Positions 12,315 to 22,001 of a DNA stretch of 22,314 nucleotides are shown piece after piece. Below the pieces are notes generated by a model, which searched no databases, was not told where the DNA came from, and saw nothing but the letters and a program-made list of their open reading frames with translations. The translations under genes and the position numbers were made by a program. How positions within the stretch are numbered: position 1 is the stretch's first letter; each line of letters opens with the position of its first letter. Source of the DNA: Acidobacteriota bacterium (GTDB lineage: Bacteria > Acidobacteriota > Vicinamibacteria > Vicinamibacterales > UBA8438); NCBI GenBank assembly GCA_011523485.1, contig WTGR01000102.1, forward strand, positions 1 through 22,314. The letters are read 5' to 3'.

Positions 12315-13373
12315 TCAATCCGCGCGCCCGAGCAGCGATTGTTGCCACGGCAGCAGAGCGGCCAGTCCGTCGTCCTGCTCCACGGCGATGCGTTCGAGCG
12401 CGGCCCGGGGCGCGATCAGCTCGGCGTCGATGGCCAGCTCCTTTGCCGCCCGGTCCCGCCGCCGCTTCAACGCGGTGACGCGCTTCTCCTGCGTCTTCGT
12501 GAAGCGCGTGCGCGCCTTGACGGCAGGACGCTTGGGCCACTCCGCCTCGTCGAGAGTCAGGGCCTCGTCGGCGGCTTGCGAGAATCGCGTCCGGCGCGCC
12601 CCCCGCAGGTGCCGTGGCGGCGCAGTCTCGCCGCGGTCGAGGCGGAGAGCGGCGTCGACCAGAGCCGGGTTGGACAGGATATGGAACGGCGGGCGGTCGA
12701 TGCTCCGCGCCTCGTTCTCGCGCCAGCGCCACAGCGCGCGCAGCACGGCGTTGGCCCGGGCCCCGAGCGCGTGGCTGCCGCGCACACGCCACTCGGTCTC
12801 GGGATCCCGCGAGCGGGTGACCCGGGCGGCGTCGACCGCGCGCCGGCACGCCTGCTCCAGCCACTCCAGACGACCCAGCTCGGTCAGCCGGCGCTCGAGC
12901 CGTTCGGCGAGGGGCAGGAGGTAGTGCGTGTCGTTTCGGGCGTAGCGGGCCAGGGCGGGCCCCAGCGGCCGTCGCGCCCAGTTCGCCTTCTGCTGACCCT
13001 TGGGCAGGGTCACGTCGAAGTGCTCCGCGACCAGCGCGGCGTAGCCGTAGCGGGCGGCGCCGCCGAGCCGGGCGGCGATCATGGTGTCGAACACCTTCGA
13101 AGGAGTTCCCAAGCCCAGGCGATACAGCATGCGCAAGTCGAAGTCGGCGCCGTGCATCACCAGCTCGGTTCCGGCCAGCGCGTCCAGCAACGGGGCCATG
13201 TCGAGATCGGCGAGCGGGTCGACGAGCTCGTCGGCGTCGGGGAGTCCGATCTGCACCAGGCAGACCTTCTCGTGGTAGCAGTGCAGGCTGTCGGCTTCGG
13301 TGTCCACGCCTGCGCGGTCGGGGGCGGCGATGCGAGCGGCGAGATCGGCCAGAGCGGCCTGGGTCTGAATCAC
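12315..13373 (-). CDS. rnd: Mirror copy: ribonuclease D
   Basis: Same 352 residues as 8942-10000, including all DEDDy motifs and the HRDC region; GTG start at 13373. Confidence 0.93.
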   Translation of the reverse strand: MIQTQAALADLAARIAAPDRAGVDTEADSLHCYHEKVCLVQIGLPDADELVDPLADLDMAPLLDALAGTELVMHGADFDLRMLYRLGLGTPSKVFDTMIAARLGGAARYGYAALVAEHFDVTLPKGQQKANWARRPLGPALARYARNDTHYLLPLAERLERRLTELGRLEWLEQACRRAVDAARVTRSRDPETEWRVRGSHALGARANAVLRALWRWRENEARSIDRPPFHILSNPALVDAALRLDRGETAPPRHLRGARRTRFSQAADEALTLDEAEWPKRPAVKARTRFTKTQEKRVTALKRRRDRAAKELAIDAELIAPRAALERIAVEQDDGLAALLPWQQSLLGRAD

Positions 13374-13385
13374 GGCGGCGCGGGA

Positions 13386-13394
13386 ACCCTACCA
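13386..13394 (-). promoter_or_regulatory. Mirror copy: extended -10 of rnd
   Basis: Counterpart of 8921-8929. Confidence 0.35.
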
Positions 13395-13452
13395 CAGCGC
13401 GGGCGCAACGGGCGCTGCGCGGCCCGAGCCGCATTCGCCGACGGACGGCTTG

Positions 13453-13458
13453 TATACT
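13453..13458 (+). promoter_or_regulatory. Mirror copy: -10 TATACT of the NHL gene
   Basis: Counterpart of 8857-8862. Confidence 0.45.
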
Positions 13459-13535
13459 CGGCGGCGTGGAAGCCTACGCGGCACGGACACGGAGTTTCGA
13501 GATGAACGGCAGGCCCGGTTGGCGGCGCGCCGTCT

Positions 13536-13540
13536 GGAGG
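13536..13540 (+). promoter_or_regulatory. Mirror copy: Shine-Dalgarno GGAGG of the NHL gene
   Basis: Nine bases before ATG 13550. Confidence 0.6.
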
Positions 13541-13549
13541 TTCCAGATC

Positions 13550-14677
13550 ATGCGGTACTTCACTGTGACAGTCGCGCTCCTGCTGGCGGGTTTGCTCGCC
13601 GGGTCGGCCGCCGCGCAGGATCCGGGCCCCATCGGACCCAGTCCCTACGACGTGGTCGAGGGCTGGCACAAGCCGTTCGCCGGCGAGGGCTTCGCGTTCG
13701 GCGGCAACTCCGGCGTGTTCGCCGAGTCGCCGGACCGCATCTTCATCTCGCAGCGGGGCGAGACGCGCCTGCCCGATCCGGTGCCTCCGGAGTTCGCCGG
13801 CTGGGTCGGCTCGATCGGCATCAACGCCTTGCGCGACGCCGAGCTGCGGACCTGGCAGAACTGCCTCATGATCGTCGACGGCGACGGCAACCTGATCGAG
13901 GTCTGGGACCAGTGGGACCACCTGTGCGACGAGTCCGACGGCCCGGGGCCGCACCGCATCCGCATCAGCCCCTACGACCCGGAACGCCGGGTCTGGGTGA
14001 TCAACGAGAGCCGCCACCAGATCTTCGTCCTCTCCAACGACGGCAGCGAGCTGCTGATGACGCTGGGCGAGAAGAACGTCGGCGGCAGCGACGAGACGCA
14101 CTTCGGCCGGCCGCAGGACGTGGCGTTCCTTCCCGACGGGCGGGTGCTCGTGGCGGACGGGCTCGACAACCACCGCATCATCATCCTGGACGCCGAGGGC
14201 CGCTACCAGTCCGAGTTCGGCGGGTTCGGCACGGAACCAGGCCGGTTCAACGGAATTCACGCGCTGGGCGTGGGACCCGACGGCCTGATCTTCGCGCTCG
14301 ACCGGGCCAACGGCCGCGTGCAGAAGTTCCGCATCTCCAGCGCGGCGTCCGGCGAGTACCACCCCGAGGTGGATCACCTCGCCACGTGGTCGGGCTTCGG
14401 CCTGCCGCTCGATCTCATCGTCGACGAGGACCACCTGTGGGTCTCGGACCTGCTCCCGCTCAAGATGGTGAAGCTCGACTTCGACGGCAACCGCCTCTAC
14501 ACCTGGAACGTCTCCAACGACGGGCCCACCGGGTTCCTCGAGGTGCACACCATCTCGGTCGATTCGGAGGGGAACCTCTACGGCGGCGACAACCAGCACG
14601 GGCGCACGCAGAAGCTGGTGCCGAAGACCGACGCGGATCCGGCGCTGCTGATCGGGCCGCCGTACGTCGCGCGCTGA
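13550..14677 (+). CDS. Mirror copy: secreted NHL-repeat beta-propeller
   Basis: Same 375 residues as 7638-8765: signal peptide 1-22 and NHL repeats from about residue 135 to 358. Confidence 0.82.
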   Translation: MRYFTVTVALLLAGLLAGSAAAQDPGPIGPSPYDVVEGWHKPFAGEGFAFGGNSGVFAESPDRIFISQRGETRLPDPVPPEFAGWVGSIGINALRDAELRTWQNCLMIVDGDGNLIEVWDQWDHLCDESDGPGPHRIRISPYDPERRVWVINESRHQIFVLSNDGSELLMTLGEKNVGGSDETHFGRPQDVAFLPDGRVLVADGLDNHRIIILDAEGRYQSEFGGFGTEPGRFNGIHALGVGPDGLIFALDRANGRVQKFRISSAASGEYHPEVDHLATWSGFGLPLDLIVDEDHLWVSDLLPLKMVKLDFDGNRLYTWNVSNDGPTGFLEVHTISVDSEGNLYGGDNQHGRTQKLVPKTDADPALLIGPPYVAR

Positions 14678-14682
14678 CGGCG

Positions 14683-14694
14683 CCGCCCGGGCGG
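14683..14694. terminator. Mirror copy: GC palindrome after the NHL gene
   Basis: Counterpart of 7621-7632. Confidence 0.3.
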
Positions 14695-14705
14695 TGTGCG
14701 TTTAC

Positions 14706-16253
14706 ATGACTCGACGAAGATTGCCCATCGGCTTGCAGACCTTCAGCAAAGTTCGCGCCGACAACTGCTATTACGTCGACAAGACTCCTTACATCCGGCG
14801 GTTGCTGGACGAGGGCGAACACTACTTCCTGTCGCGCCCGCGGCGCTTCGGCAAGAGCCTGTTCCTCGACACGCTGAAGGAGCTGTTCGAGGGCAACGAG
14901 CCGCTGTTCGAGGGCTTGGCCATCCACGACCGGTGGGACTGGTCGGTACGGCATCCCGTGCTTCGCCTCAGCTTCGGCAGCGGCCTGTTCAAGGAGCCGG
15001 GCCACCTGGCGTTGAACTTCAAGGAGCAACTGGCTGCGGCGGAACGCAGGGCGGAGGTGGTGATCGACTACGACACCGCGCCCGGGCGTTTCGCATCCCT
15101 GCTGGAAGCGTTGCATCGGCGGTCCGGGCAACCTGTCGCGGTACTGGTGGACGAGTACGACAAGCCGATTCTGGACGCGCTGGAAGAACCGGAGGTGGCG
15201 CGCGCGAACCGCGACTTCCTGCGCAGCGTCTACGCGGTCGTCAAGGACAGCGACGCGCACATTCGGTTCAGCTTCATTACGGGGGTCAGCAAGTTCTCCA
15301 AGGTCAGCCTGTTCTCCGGACTCAACAACCTCAGGGACATCACCCTGAATCCGGGGTACTCGGCCATCTGCGGCTATACGGACGCGGATCTGGACACGGT
15401 CTTCGCGCCCGAGCTGGACGGCCTGGAACGGGCCCAGGTCCGGGATTGGTACAACGGGTACAGTTGGCGCGGCGACGAGAGGGTCTACAACCCGTTCGAC
15501 ATCCTGCTGTTGTTCGACACGCGCGAGTTCGCCGCCCACTGGTTCGAGACCGGCACGCCCACCTTTCTGGTGGACACGCTGTTCAGCCGCCGGGTGAGCT
15601 CGCTGGCGCTGGACGGCATGGTGAGCACGGCCGAGCTGTTGTCGACCTTCGACGTCGACGACATGCCGACCGAGGCGCTGCTGTTCCAGACCGGCTACCT
15701 GACCATCGAGCGCCCCGAGCCGCGGGGCGGAGAGATGTTCTACCGGCTGGGGTATCCGAACCGGGAGGTGCGGCAGAGCCTGAACCGGAGCCTGCTGAAC
15801 CGGATGACGGGGGACGCGTCCCGGCGGGCCGCGCACAGCGCGCGGCTCTACGACCTGCTGCTGGCCAACGACTTCGCGGAACTGCGGCGCTTGTTCGAGT
15901 CGTTCTTCGCGAGCATCCCCCACCAGTGGTACACGAACAACGACATCGCAAGCTACGAGGGCTTCTACGCGAGCGTGTTCTATTCGTACTTCGCGGGGCT
16001 GGGCCTGGACGTCACCGTAGAGGACAGCAGCAGCCGCGGCCGTCTGGACATGGCCGTCCGTTTCAACGACAACGTCTACCTGTTCGAGCTCAAGGTGGTG
16101 GAGCAGGCGCGCGAGGGCGCGGCGGTGGCGCAACTGAAGGCGAAGGGCTACGCGGACAAGTACCGCGCCCGGGGCGAGCCGATCCACCTGATCGGGGTGG
16201 AGTTCAGCAAGGAGGCGCGCAACCTGGCGGCGTTCGACGTCGAGCAGGCCTGA
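14706..16253 (+). CDS. Mirror copy: AAA-ATPase-like/PD-(D/E)XK protein
   Basis: Same 515 residues as 6062-7609: Walker A variant 44-52, Walker B 147-153, nuclease residues E418, D448, E461, K463. Confidence 0.88.
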   Translation: MTRRRLPIGLQTFSKVRADNCYYVDKTPYIRRLLDEGEHYFLSRPRRFGKSLFLDTLKELFEGNEPLFEGLAIHDRWDWSVRHPVLRLSFGSGLFKEPGHLALNFKEQLAAAERRAEVVIDYDTAPGRFASLLEALHRRSGQPVAVLVDEYDKPILDALEEPEVARANRDFLRSVYAVVKDSDAHIRFSFITGVSKFSKVSLFSGLNNLRDITLNPGYSAICGYTDADLDTVFAPELDGLERAQVRDWYNGYSWRGDERVYNPFDILLLFDTREFAAHWFETGTPTFLVDTLFSRRVSSLALDGMVSTAELLSTFDVDDMPTEALLFQTGYLTIERPEPRGGEMFYRLGYPNREVRQSLNRSLLNRMTGDASRRAAHSARLYDLLLANDFAELRRLFESFFASIPHQWYTNNDIASYEGFYASVFYSYFAGLGLDVTVEDSSSRGRLDMAVRFNDNVYLFELKVVEQAREGAAVAQLKAKGYADKYRARGEPIHLIGVEFSKEARNLAAFDVEQA

Positions 16254-16289
16254 CCAGGCTCACGCGCATGGTCGGCTCGGATGTCCGGC

Positions 16290-17471
16290 TCAGAGCCTGC
16301 CCAGCAGGATCAGCAGCATCCGGCGCAGCGGCTCCGCGGCGCCCCAGAGGAGTTGATCGCCGACCGTGAAACAGGTGAGGTAGTCCTCGCCGAACGTCGT
16401 CTTGCGGATGCGGCCCACCGGCACGTGCAGGCGGCCTGAGACGGCGGCCGGCGTCAGGCGTTCGTATGTCGCCTCCCGCTCGTTCGGCACCACCTCCACC
16501 CAGTCGTTGGCGCCGGCGATGGCGGTCTCGACGTCCGCGATGGGAACGTCGGCGGTCAGCTTGACGGTCAGCGCCTGGCTGTGACACCGCATGGCGCCGA
16601 TGCGGACGCACTGCCCGTCGATGGGAATGAACCGGCGGCTTCCCAGGATCCTGTTCGCCTCGTTCGCCGCCTTCCACTCCTCCCGCGACTGGCCGTTGTG
16701 CATGGGACCGCCGATCCACGGGATCAGGCTCCCGGCAAGCGGCACGCCGAAGTGCTCGGTGGGCAGTCCGCCGTTCGTCATGCGTCGGGTGACGAGTCGG
16801 TCGAGCTCCAGCGCGGTCTGGCCCGGCGCCCGACAGTCCGCCAGGTCGCCCATCTGGCGGACGAGCTCGATCATGTGCCTGGCGCCGGCGCCCGAGGCGG
16901 ACTGGTAGGTCATGCAGGTCATCCACTCGACCCAGCCGCGGTCGAACAGCCCCTGCAGGCCCATCAGCATGAGGCTGACGGTGCAGTTGCCCCCGATGAA
17001 GTCCTTCGTGCCGGCGTCGAGCGCCTCGTCGATGACGCGGCGGTTGACCGGGTCGAGAATGACGACGCTCGTGTCGTTCATGCGGAGCGCCGACGCCGCG
17101 TCGATCCAGTAGCCTTCCCAGCCGCCCTCCCGCAGGGCGCCGTGGACCGACTTCGTGTAGTCGCCGCCCTGGCACGTGACCACGATGTCGGCTTCCGCGA
17201 GGGCCCGCACGTCGTGGGCGTCGCCCAGCGGCTCGCCGCCCCCGATCTCGGGACCTCGCTGACCTGCCTGGGAGGTGGAGAAGAACAGCGGGTCGCAGCC
17301 GCCGAAGTCGCCCTCGGACTGCATGCGGTCGATCAGCACCGAGCCGACCATGCCGCGCCAGCCGACGAAGCCCACGGTCTTCATGGCAGCCGCCCGACCC
17401 GCATGCCGGCCTGCACCCGCGCGCAGCCGGCTTCGCGGTTGGTCGGCGGTCGTCAAGCTGGCGGCGTGCAT
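16290..17471 (-). CDS. asd: Mirror copy: aspartate-semialdehyde dehydrogenase
   Basis: Same 393 residues as 4844-6025; the alternative start giving 364 aa is at 17384. Confidence 0.95.
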   Translation of the reverse strand: MHAASLTTADQPRSRLRAGAGRHAGRAAAMKTVGFVGWRGMVGSVLIDRMQSEGDFGGCDPLFFSTSQAGQRGPEIGGGEPLGDAHDVRALAEADIVVTCQGGDYTKSVHGALREGGWEGYWIDAASALRMNDTSVVILDPVNRRVIDEALDAGTKDFIGGNCTVSLMLMGLQGLFDRGWVEWMTCMTYQSASGAGARHMIELVRQMGDLADCRAPGQTALELDRLVTRRMTNGGLPTEHFGVPLAGSLIPWIGGPMHNGQSREEWKAANEANRILGSRRFIPIDGQCVRIGAMRCHSQALTVKLTADVPIADVETAIAGANDWVEVVPNEREATYERLTPAAVSGRLHVPVGRIRKTTFGEDYLTCFTVGDQLLWGAAEPLRRMLLILLGRL

Positions 17472-17480
17472 GGTCGCTGG

Positions 17481-17486
17481 TCCTTT
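17481..17486 (-). promoter_or_regulatory. Mirror copy: Shine-Dalgarno of asd
   Basis: Counterpart of 4829-4834. Confidence 0.55.
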
Positions 17487-17510
17487 CTCCGGAGTACCCC
17501 GGAACCAGAC

Positions 17511-17519
17511 ATGATAGCA
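17511..17519 (-). promoter_or_regulatory. Mirror copy: extended -10 of asd
   Basis: Counterpart of 4796-4804. Confidence 0.5.
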
Positions 17520-17537
17520 GGCGGTATCGGCCGGCCG

Positions 17538-18152
17538 TCAGGGGCTGGTGGGACGCGTCGTCGCCGACGCCGTGTAGATGAAGTCGCCGAACTCGGAGGC
17601 GTCGTCGTTTGCCGCGTTGGCCGCCGCGTGGAAAGTGACGGATGTCGTGGCGGCAGGCGGGCGCCACTCGATGGTCCAGGAGGTCGCGCCCGGGCCGGTG
17701 AGCGCGGTTCCAGGCTCGGTGTGCTGGGCGTAGGTCACCCCGTTCGGCCCCGAGACGACCTGCACGCGTCCGTCGCCGGCGAGGCCCTGCAGGGTACCCG
17801 CCGGTTCGCCGGCGTTGTTGCCTTCGCTCACGCGTGCCGCCAACTGGAATCCGGCGCGTCCCATCCCGGAGCGTTCCAGAGAGACCGTGATGCGGTAGGT
17901 CGCCGCCGGGTCGAACGTCTCCGGCAACCCGTCGAGCTCCAGCGAGCCGCCTGGATCGTCGAGGTCGTTCTCGAAATGGCAGGCGTGGCAGGTGTCGCCG
18001 CCGAAGCCGCCGGTGTGGGCCGCTGGAGGGCCGTCCAGGTAGGCGGCCTTCGGCGTGGGAGCGGCTGCAGCCAGCAGCGCCGCCGCCAGAGCTCCGGCAC
18101 AGGCGGCGGTGCGCCGGGCACGCGGCTCGGCGATTCCGCCTTCCGTTGCCAT
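17538..18152 (-). CDS. Mirror copy: choice-of-anchor V mono-haem protein
   Basis: Same 204 residues as 4163-4777, with CHACH at 55-59. Confidence 0.75.
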   Translation of the reverse strand: MATEGGIAEPRARRTAACAGALAAALLAAAAPTPKAAYLDGPPAAHTGGFGGDTCHACHFENDLDDPGGSLELDGLPETFDPAATYRITVSLERSGMGRAGFQLAARVSEGNNAGEPAGTLQGLAGDGRVQVVSGPNGVTYAQHTEPGTALTGPGATSWTIEWRPPAATTSVTFHAAANAANDDASEFGDFIYTASATTRPTSP

Positions 18153-18272
18153 GGCGCAAGATGATGCGGTGTTCGACTGCATTCGTGTCAATGTGTCACA
18201 TCCCGTGCCCGTGCACACCATGTCGTGTGTATGGGCGGCGCGGTGACCGTGCCAGCGCAGTGCCAACCCGTG

Positions 18273-19490
18273 CTAACCCGCCAGACCCAGGATCCGGGCC
18301 ATCTGCACCGACGCGAGTCCGAAGATGACGAGCACCACGACCGCGCCGATCACGTTGGCGGCCCGCGAGTTGCGGTACCTGCCCATGATGCCGCTGCGGT
18401 TCGCGACGATGAGCAGCAGAATCGGGGTCAGCGGCAGCAGGATCGCGTTGCCGGCCTGGGCGAGCAGGATGATCTGGTACGGCGAGGCCCCCAGGAAGAT
18501 CCCGCAGAACATGCCGGTCAGCAGCACGAAGCCCCAGAGCAGGCGGAAGCGCGGGCTCCTGAGGTCCGAGCCCCAGCCCAGCGCACCGCCGGCGGCGTAG
18601 GCGGCGGCGAGCGGTGCGGTGATCGCCGAGGTCACGCCGGCGGAGAAGAGTCCGATGCCGAAGAATACCGGCGCCGCGCGCCCGAGCAGGGGCTCGAGGC
18701 GTGCCGCCACCGTTGCGGCGTCGGCGGCGTCCGCGCCCTGCCCGAGCAGGGGCGAGGCGGCGATTACCACCGCCGCCGTGATCAGGCCCCCGAGCGCGAC
18801 CGAGAACAGGGTGTCTTGCCGGCACTCGCGGATGTTCTGCTCGTTCCTGTCCGCGTCCGGCCAGCGCTCGAGGACGGCACTGGCATGGAGGAAGAGGTTG
18901 TAGGGGATGACGGTGGTCCCTATGAGCGCCAGTACGGTGAGCAGCGCTCCCTGCGGTACCCGCGGCACCAGCAGCCCCGAGAGGAGGTCGCTCGGACTCG
19001 GGGCGCTGAGGACGGCCACCAGGAAGAAGACCACGCTCATCAGTCCCACGAGGGCGACCAGCGCGTTCTGGATCGTCTTGTAGGTGCCGGTCATCAACAG
19101 GGCGCCGGCCACCCCGCCGACCAGCGCCACCAGAAGTCCCTGCGGCAGTCCGGTGAGCAGGCTGAGGCCGAGCGACGCGCCGAGCAGGTTGCCGGTCTGG
19201 AAGGCGGCGTTGCCGATCAGGATGCTCGCTGCGATGAGGCCCAGCGCACCCGTACGGATCAGCGGATTGCCGAGGCTGTCGCGTATGGCCTCCGCGAGTC
19301 CCCGCCGTCCGGCCAGCCCGACGCGCGCCGCCATGTCCTGCAGGATGGCGGTGGTCACCACCGAGAAGAGCACTGCCCAGAGCAGGGCGGTCCCGTACCC
19401 GGCGCCGGCCCGGCTCGCCGTGACGATGGTGCCGGGTCCGATGAAGGCGGCGGCAACCAGGAACCCCGGCCCGGCGCGGAAGCGACGCAT
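18273..19490 (-). CDS. Mirror copy: Nramp-family transporter with non-canonical site
   Basis: Same 405 residues as 2825-4042, with GPGT in TM1 and IPYN in TM6. Confidence 0.85.
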   Translation of the reverse strand: MRRFRAGPGFLVAAAFIGPGTIVTASRAGAGYGTALLWAVLFSVVTTAILQDMAARVGLAGRRGLAEAIRDSLGNPLIRTGALGLIAASILIGNAAFQTGNLLGASLGLSLLTGLPQGLLVALVGGVAGALLMTGTYKTIQNALVALVGLMSVVFFLVAVLSAPSPSDLLSGLLVPRVPQGALLTVLALIGTTVIPYNLFLHASAVLERWPDADRNEQNIRECRQDTLFSVALGGLITAAVVIAASPLLGQGADAADAATVAARLEPLLGRAAPVFFGIGLFSAGVTSAITAPLAAAYAAGGALGWGSDLRSPRFRLLWGFVLLTGMFCGIFLGASPYQIILLAQAGNAILLPLTPILLLIVANRSGIMGRYRNSRAANVIGAVVVLVIFGLASVQMARILGLAG

Positions 19491-19500
19491 CGTGCAGATC

Positions 19501-20235
19501 CTACTTCGTCGCCGCGTAGGCGATCACCGGCGGGTTGGCGAGGAAGTCGTCCCAGAAGGGGTTGTTCCGCTCGCCGGGTTCCAGCGAGACGCCGAGCCAG
19601 CGGAAGTCGCGGAACCCGGTCTCCCGGAAGGCGTCGTCGTAGGTCTCGGGCTTCAGGAAGAAGTTGTGGAACTCGAACTGCCCGCCGTCCGGGTTGGTGA
19701 ACCGGTAGTGAATGGGGTCGCCTTCTTTCGGCGCCGACGGCGGGCCCGTCTTTTCGAGGCCGTACTGACGCCACGAGACGGTTCCCCGCGGCGGGCGCAG
19801 GACGTTGTCGTTGAAGCCGACGATCCGGCCGCCGGGCCGCAGCGCGTCGTGGCAGACGCGCAGGAAGCGGAGCAGCTTCGCCGGGGTCCCGGCGTAGTGC
19901 AGCAGGTACATGGCCACGACCAGGTCCACCGCGCCCGGTTGCGGCTCGAAGTCGGCGACGTCCCGGCAGAGAAACGAGCAGCCGAGCGGGTCGCGCGCTT
20001 CCTCCCGCTCGGCCAGGCGGACCATCTCCGCCGAGACATCGATCCCCGTCACACCGGCTGCACCGGCCCTCTTGAGCAGGCGGGTATAGAAGCCCGCGCC
20101 GCAGGCGAGATCCAGCAGCGTCAGCCCGCGGACGTCTCCCAGTGCCTCGAACAGCGTGTAGCGCTCGATGGCCCTCCGGAAGGGGAGCTGCTTCGAGTCC
20201 CGGTACGCCTCGGCGATCGCGTCGTACTGGGCCAT
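19501..20235 (-). CDS. Mirror copy: class I SAM-dependent methyltransferase
   Basis: Same 244 residues as 2080-2814. Confidence 0.85.
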   Translation of the reverse strand: MAQYDAIAEAYRDSKQLPFRRAIERYTLFEALGDVRGLTLLDLACGAGFYTRLLKRAGAAGVTGIDVSAEMVRLAEREEARDPLGCSFLCRDVADFEPQPGAVDLVVAMYLLHYAGTPAKLLRFLRVCHDALRPGGRIVGFNDNVLRPPRGTVSWRQYGLEKTGPPSAPKEGDPIHYRFTNPDGGQFEFHNFFLKPETYDDAFRETGFRDFRWLGVSLEPGERNNPFWDDFLANPPVIAYAATK

Positions 20236-20242
20236 GCGTCGA

Positions 20243-20305
20243 CTACGGCTCCGCCCGCAGGTCGTCGGCGGTGTCAGTGGACGACGGTGCCTTGTTCGTA
20301 GCCAT
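20243..20305 (-). CDS. Mirror copy: possible 20-aa leader peptide
   Basis: Counterpart of 2010-2072. Confidence 0.3.
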   Translation of the reverse strand: MATNKAPSSTDTADDLRAEP

Positions 20306-20332
20306 GTCGTTCTGCTTCCACGCTGCATCCTG

Positions 20333-20341
20333 AGCGTAGCA
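20333..20341 (-). promoter_or_regulatory. Mirror copy: extended -10 of the methyltransferase operon
   Basis: Counterpart of 1974-1982. Confidence 0.4.
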
Positions 20342-20392
20342 TGGCGGCGCCTCTGGTCGGTCTTCCAGCACCGTCGCGAACGGCTGCCGGCG

Positions 20393-20646
20393 GGCGACGC
20401 GGGCACCGGCAGGACCCGCGCGTCGTGGGTCGCGCCCCACGCGTTACTGCAAGGAGTACCTCAACCGCACCGAGGCGCTGTGGGGCGTGGTGACCAACGG
20501 CGCCAGGTTGCGGCTGCTGCGCGACAGCACCTACATCCGGCGGCAGGCGTACATCGAGTCCGACCTTTCGGGGATGCTCGACGAGCAGCGGCTCGAGGAC
20601 TTCGACGCCCTCTACCGGCTGCTGCACCGATCGCGGCTGCCGGTGG
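20393..20646 (+). pseudogene. Mirror copy: frameshifted DNA methyltransferase remnant
   Basis: Counterpart of 1669-1922. On this strand the frame changes at 20453/20454: PHALLQ is read up to 20452, and EYLNRTEALWG from 20454. Confidence 0.6.
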
Positions 20647-20647
20647 G

Positions 20648-20681
20648 GGGAGTCTGCGCGGTCGCCGCGGCGCAGACTCCC
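20648..20681. terminator. Mirror copy: 12-bp stem-loop
   Basis: Counterpart of 1634-1667. Confidence 0.6.
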
Positions 20682-20739
20682 GGTCAGGATGGGTTGGGGG
20701 GTTCGGCGGCATCTGCGCCGCCGGCCGACGATCTACGCG

Positions 20740-21744
20740 CTACGGCACGCGCGCGCGGCCGATGTTGTTCGTGTCCGTGCCGAACCAGATCTCGCGCGCC
20801 GGCGCGTGGTAGTACATGTGGCGCACGGTCCCGCCGCCGCTCGCGATCTCGGTCGACGCGAAGAACTCCTCGGTGGCCGGGTCGAAGCCGACGAACCGGT
20901 TCGGCATCGTCCCCGATTCCACGAAGTAGAGCCGGTCCTCATCGTCCACCGACATGCCGTAGGGACGCGCCGAGGCGCCGCCCGGGACGGCCCATTCCTG
21001 CACCTCGCCGGTTTCCGGATCGAAGCGCCCGAGGTTGCCGCCCGCGTAGTCGACGTACCAGAGATGCCCTTCCGAGGTCAGGGCCAGCCGCCGGGGCCGG
21101 GCCTCGGCGCGCGGCAGGTCGAACTCCTCGAGCTCCATCGTTTCCGGATCCACGGTCGCGAGCTTGTTGGTGCCGAACTGGCAGAACCAGGCGCGGTTGT
21201 TCGCGTCGACCACGATGCCGTACGGACGCCGGCCGCGGCCCTCGATCGGGATGAGCTCGACAGTGCGGGTCCGCGTGCCGAGCTTGCCGACGAAGCTGCC
21301 GCCCTGCACCGAGAACCAGATGTCGCCGTTGTGGTCGAAGGTGAGCGTATGCGGATCACGCGCCTCGGGCGTGGGCATCATGATCTTCTCGATGTCGCCG
21401 GTCTCGGGATCGAGCCGTCCGATGTGCATCGCCCGGTTGCCCGCGTACCAGACGATTCCGTCGTCGTCGACGATCAGGTTGTGCGGGCCTGTGCCCGGGT
21501 CGAGCTCGTAGCGCCGGAAGTCGCCCGTAGCCGGGTCGAGGTAGGCCAGGTAGTTGCCGCGCTGACCCACGAACCAGACCCGCCCCTGGCCGTCCACGTA
21601 GGGGTCGCGGGGCCGGGTGTTCTCCCAGGGAACCACCCATTCGGTGATCTCGATGTCCTCGGCCGCGGCCGGAGCGGCGCCGAGCGTGCCCAGAGCCCCC
21701 AACGCGACGACGGCCGCCAGCAACGCCGATACTTCTCTTCTCAT
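20740..21744 (-). CDS. Mirror copy: secreted streptogramin-lyase-like propeller
   Basis: Same 334 residues as 571-1575, seven blades, ATG at 21744. Confidence 0.85.
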   Translation of the reverse strand: MRREVSALLAAVVALGALGTLGAAPAAAEDIEITEWVVPWENTRPRDPYVDGQGRVWFVGQRGNYLAYLDPATGDFRRYELDPGTGPHNLIVDDDGIVWYAGNRAMHIGRLDPETGDIEKIMMPTPEARDPHTLTFDHNGDIWFSVQGGSFVGKLGTRTRTVELIPIEGRGRRPYGIVVDANNRAWFCQFGTNKLATVDPETMELEEFDLPRAEARPRRLALTSEGHLWYVDYAGGNLGRFDPETGEVQEWAVPGGASARPYGMSVDDEDRLYFVESGTMPNRFVGFDPATEEFFASTEIASGGGTVRHMYYHAPAREIWFGTDTNNIGRARVP

Positions 21745-21750
21745 GGTGGA

Positions 21751-21757
21751 CCTCTCT
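21751..21757 (-). promoter_or_regulatory. Mirror copy: Shine-Dalgarno AGAGAGG of the propeller gene
   Basis: Counterpart of 558-564. Confidence 0.6.
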
Positions 21758-21780
21758 GTGGAATCCAACGACAACGTCCC

Positions 21781-21786
21781 AGTCTA
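21781..21786 (-). promoter_or_regulatory. Mirror copy: -10 TAGACT of the propeller gene
   Basis: Counterpart of 529-534. Confidence 0.4.
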
Positions 21787-21863
21787 GACGACTCTGCCCG
21801 GCGACCGCGTGTTTACCGGGTCGGCGCCGAGCGGAGCGGCTTCGAGCACGTCCGCCATGGCCG

Positions 21864-21869
21864 TAGAAT
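21864..21869 (+). promoter_or_regulatory. Mirror copy: -10 TAGAAT of the hydrolase gene
   Basis: Counterpart of 446-451. Confidence 0.35.
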
Positions 21870-21989
21870 GTCCATGGGTTGGTCGTGCCCGGCGAACAGG
21901 CGGCGGGGACGCGCCCCGTCACGGCGGCAGATCGCCGAACGACCAGACACGCCGGTCCGGCCGCACCGTGCCGGGCCGCCGGAAACACG

Positions 21990-21996
21990 AAGGAGG
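21990..21996 (+). promoter_or_regulatory. Mirror copy: Shine-Dalgarno AAGGAGG of the hydrolase gene
   Basis: Five bases before ATG 22002. Confidence 0.75.
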
Positions 21997-22001
21997 AAGC
22001 G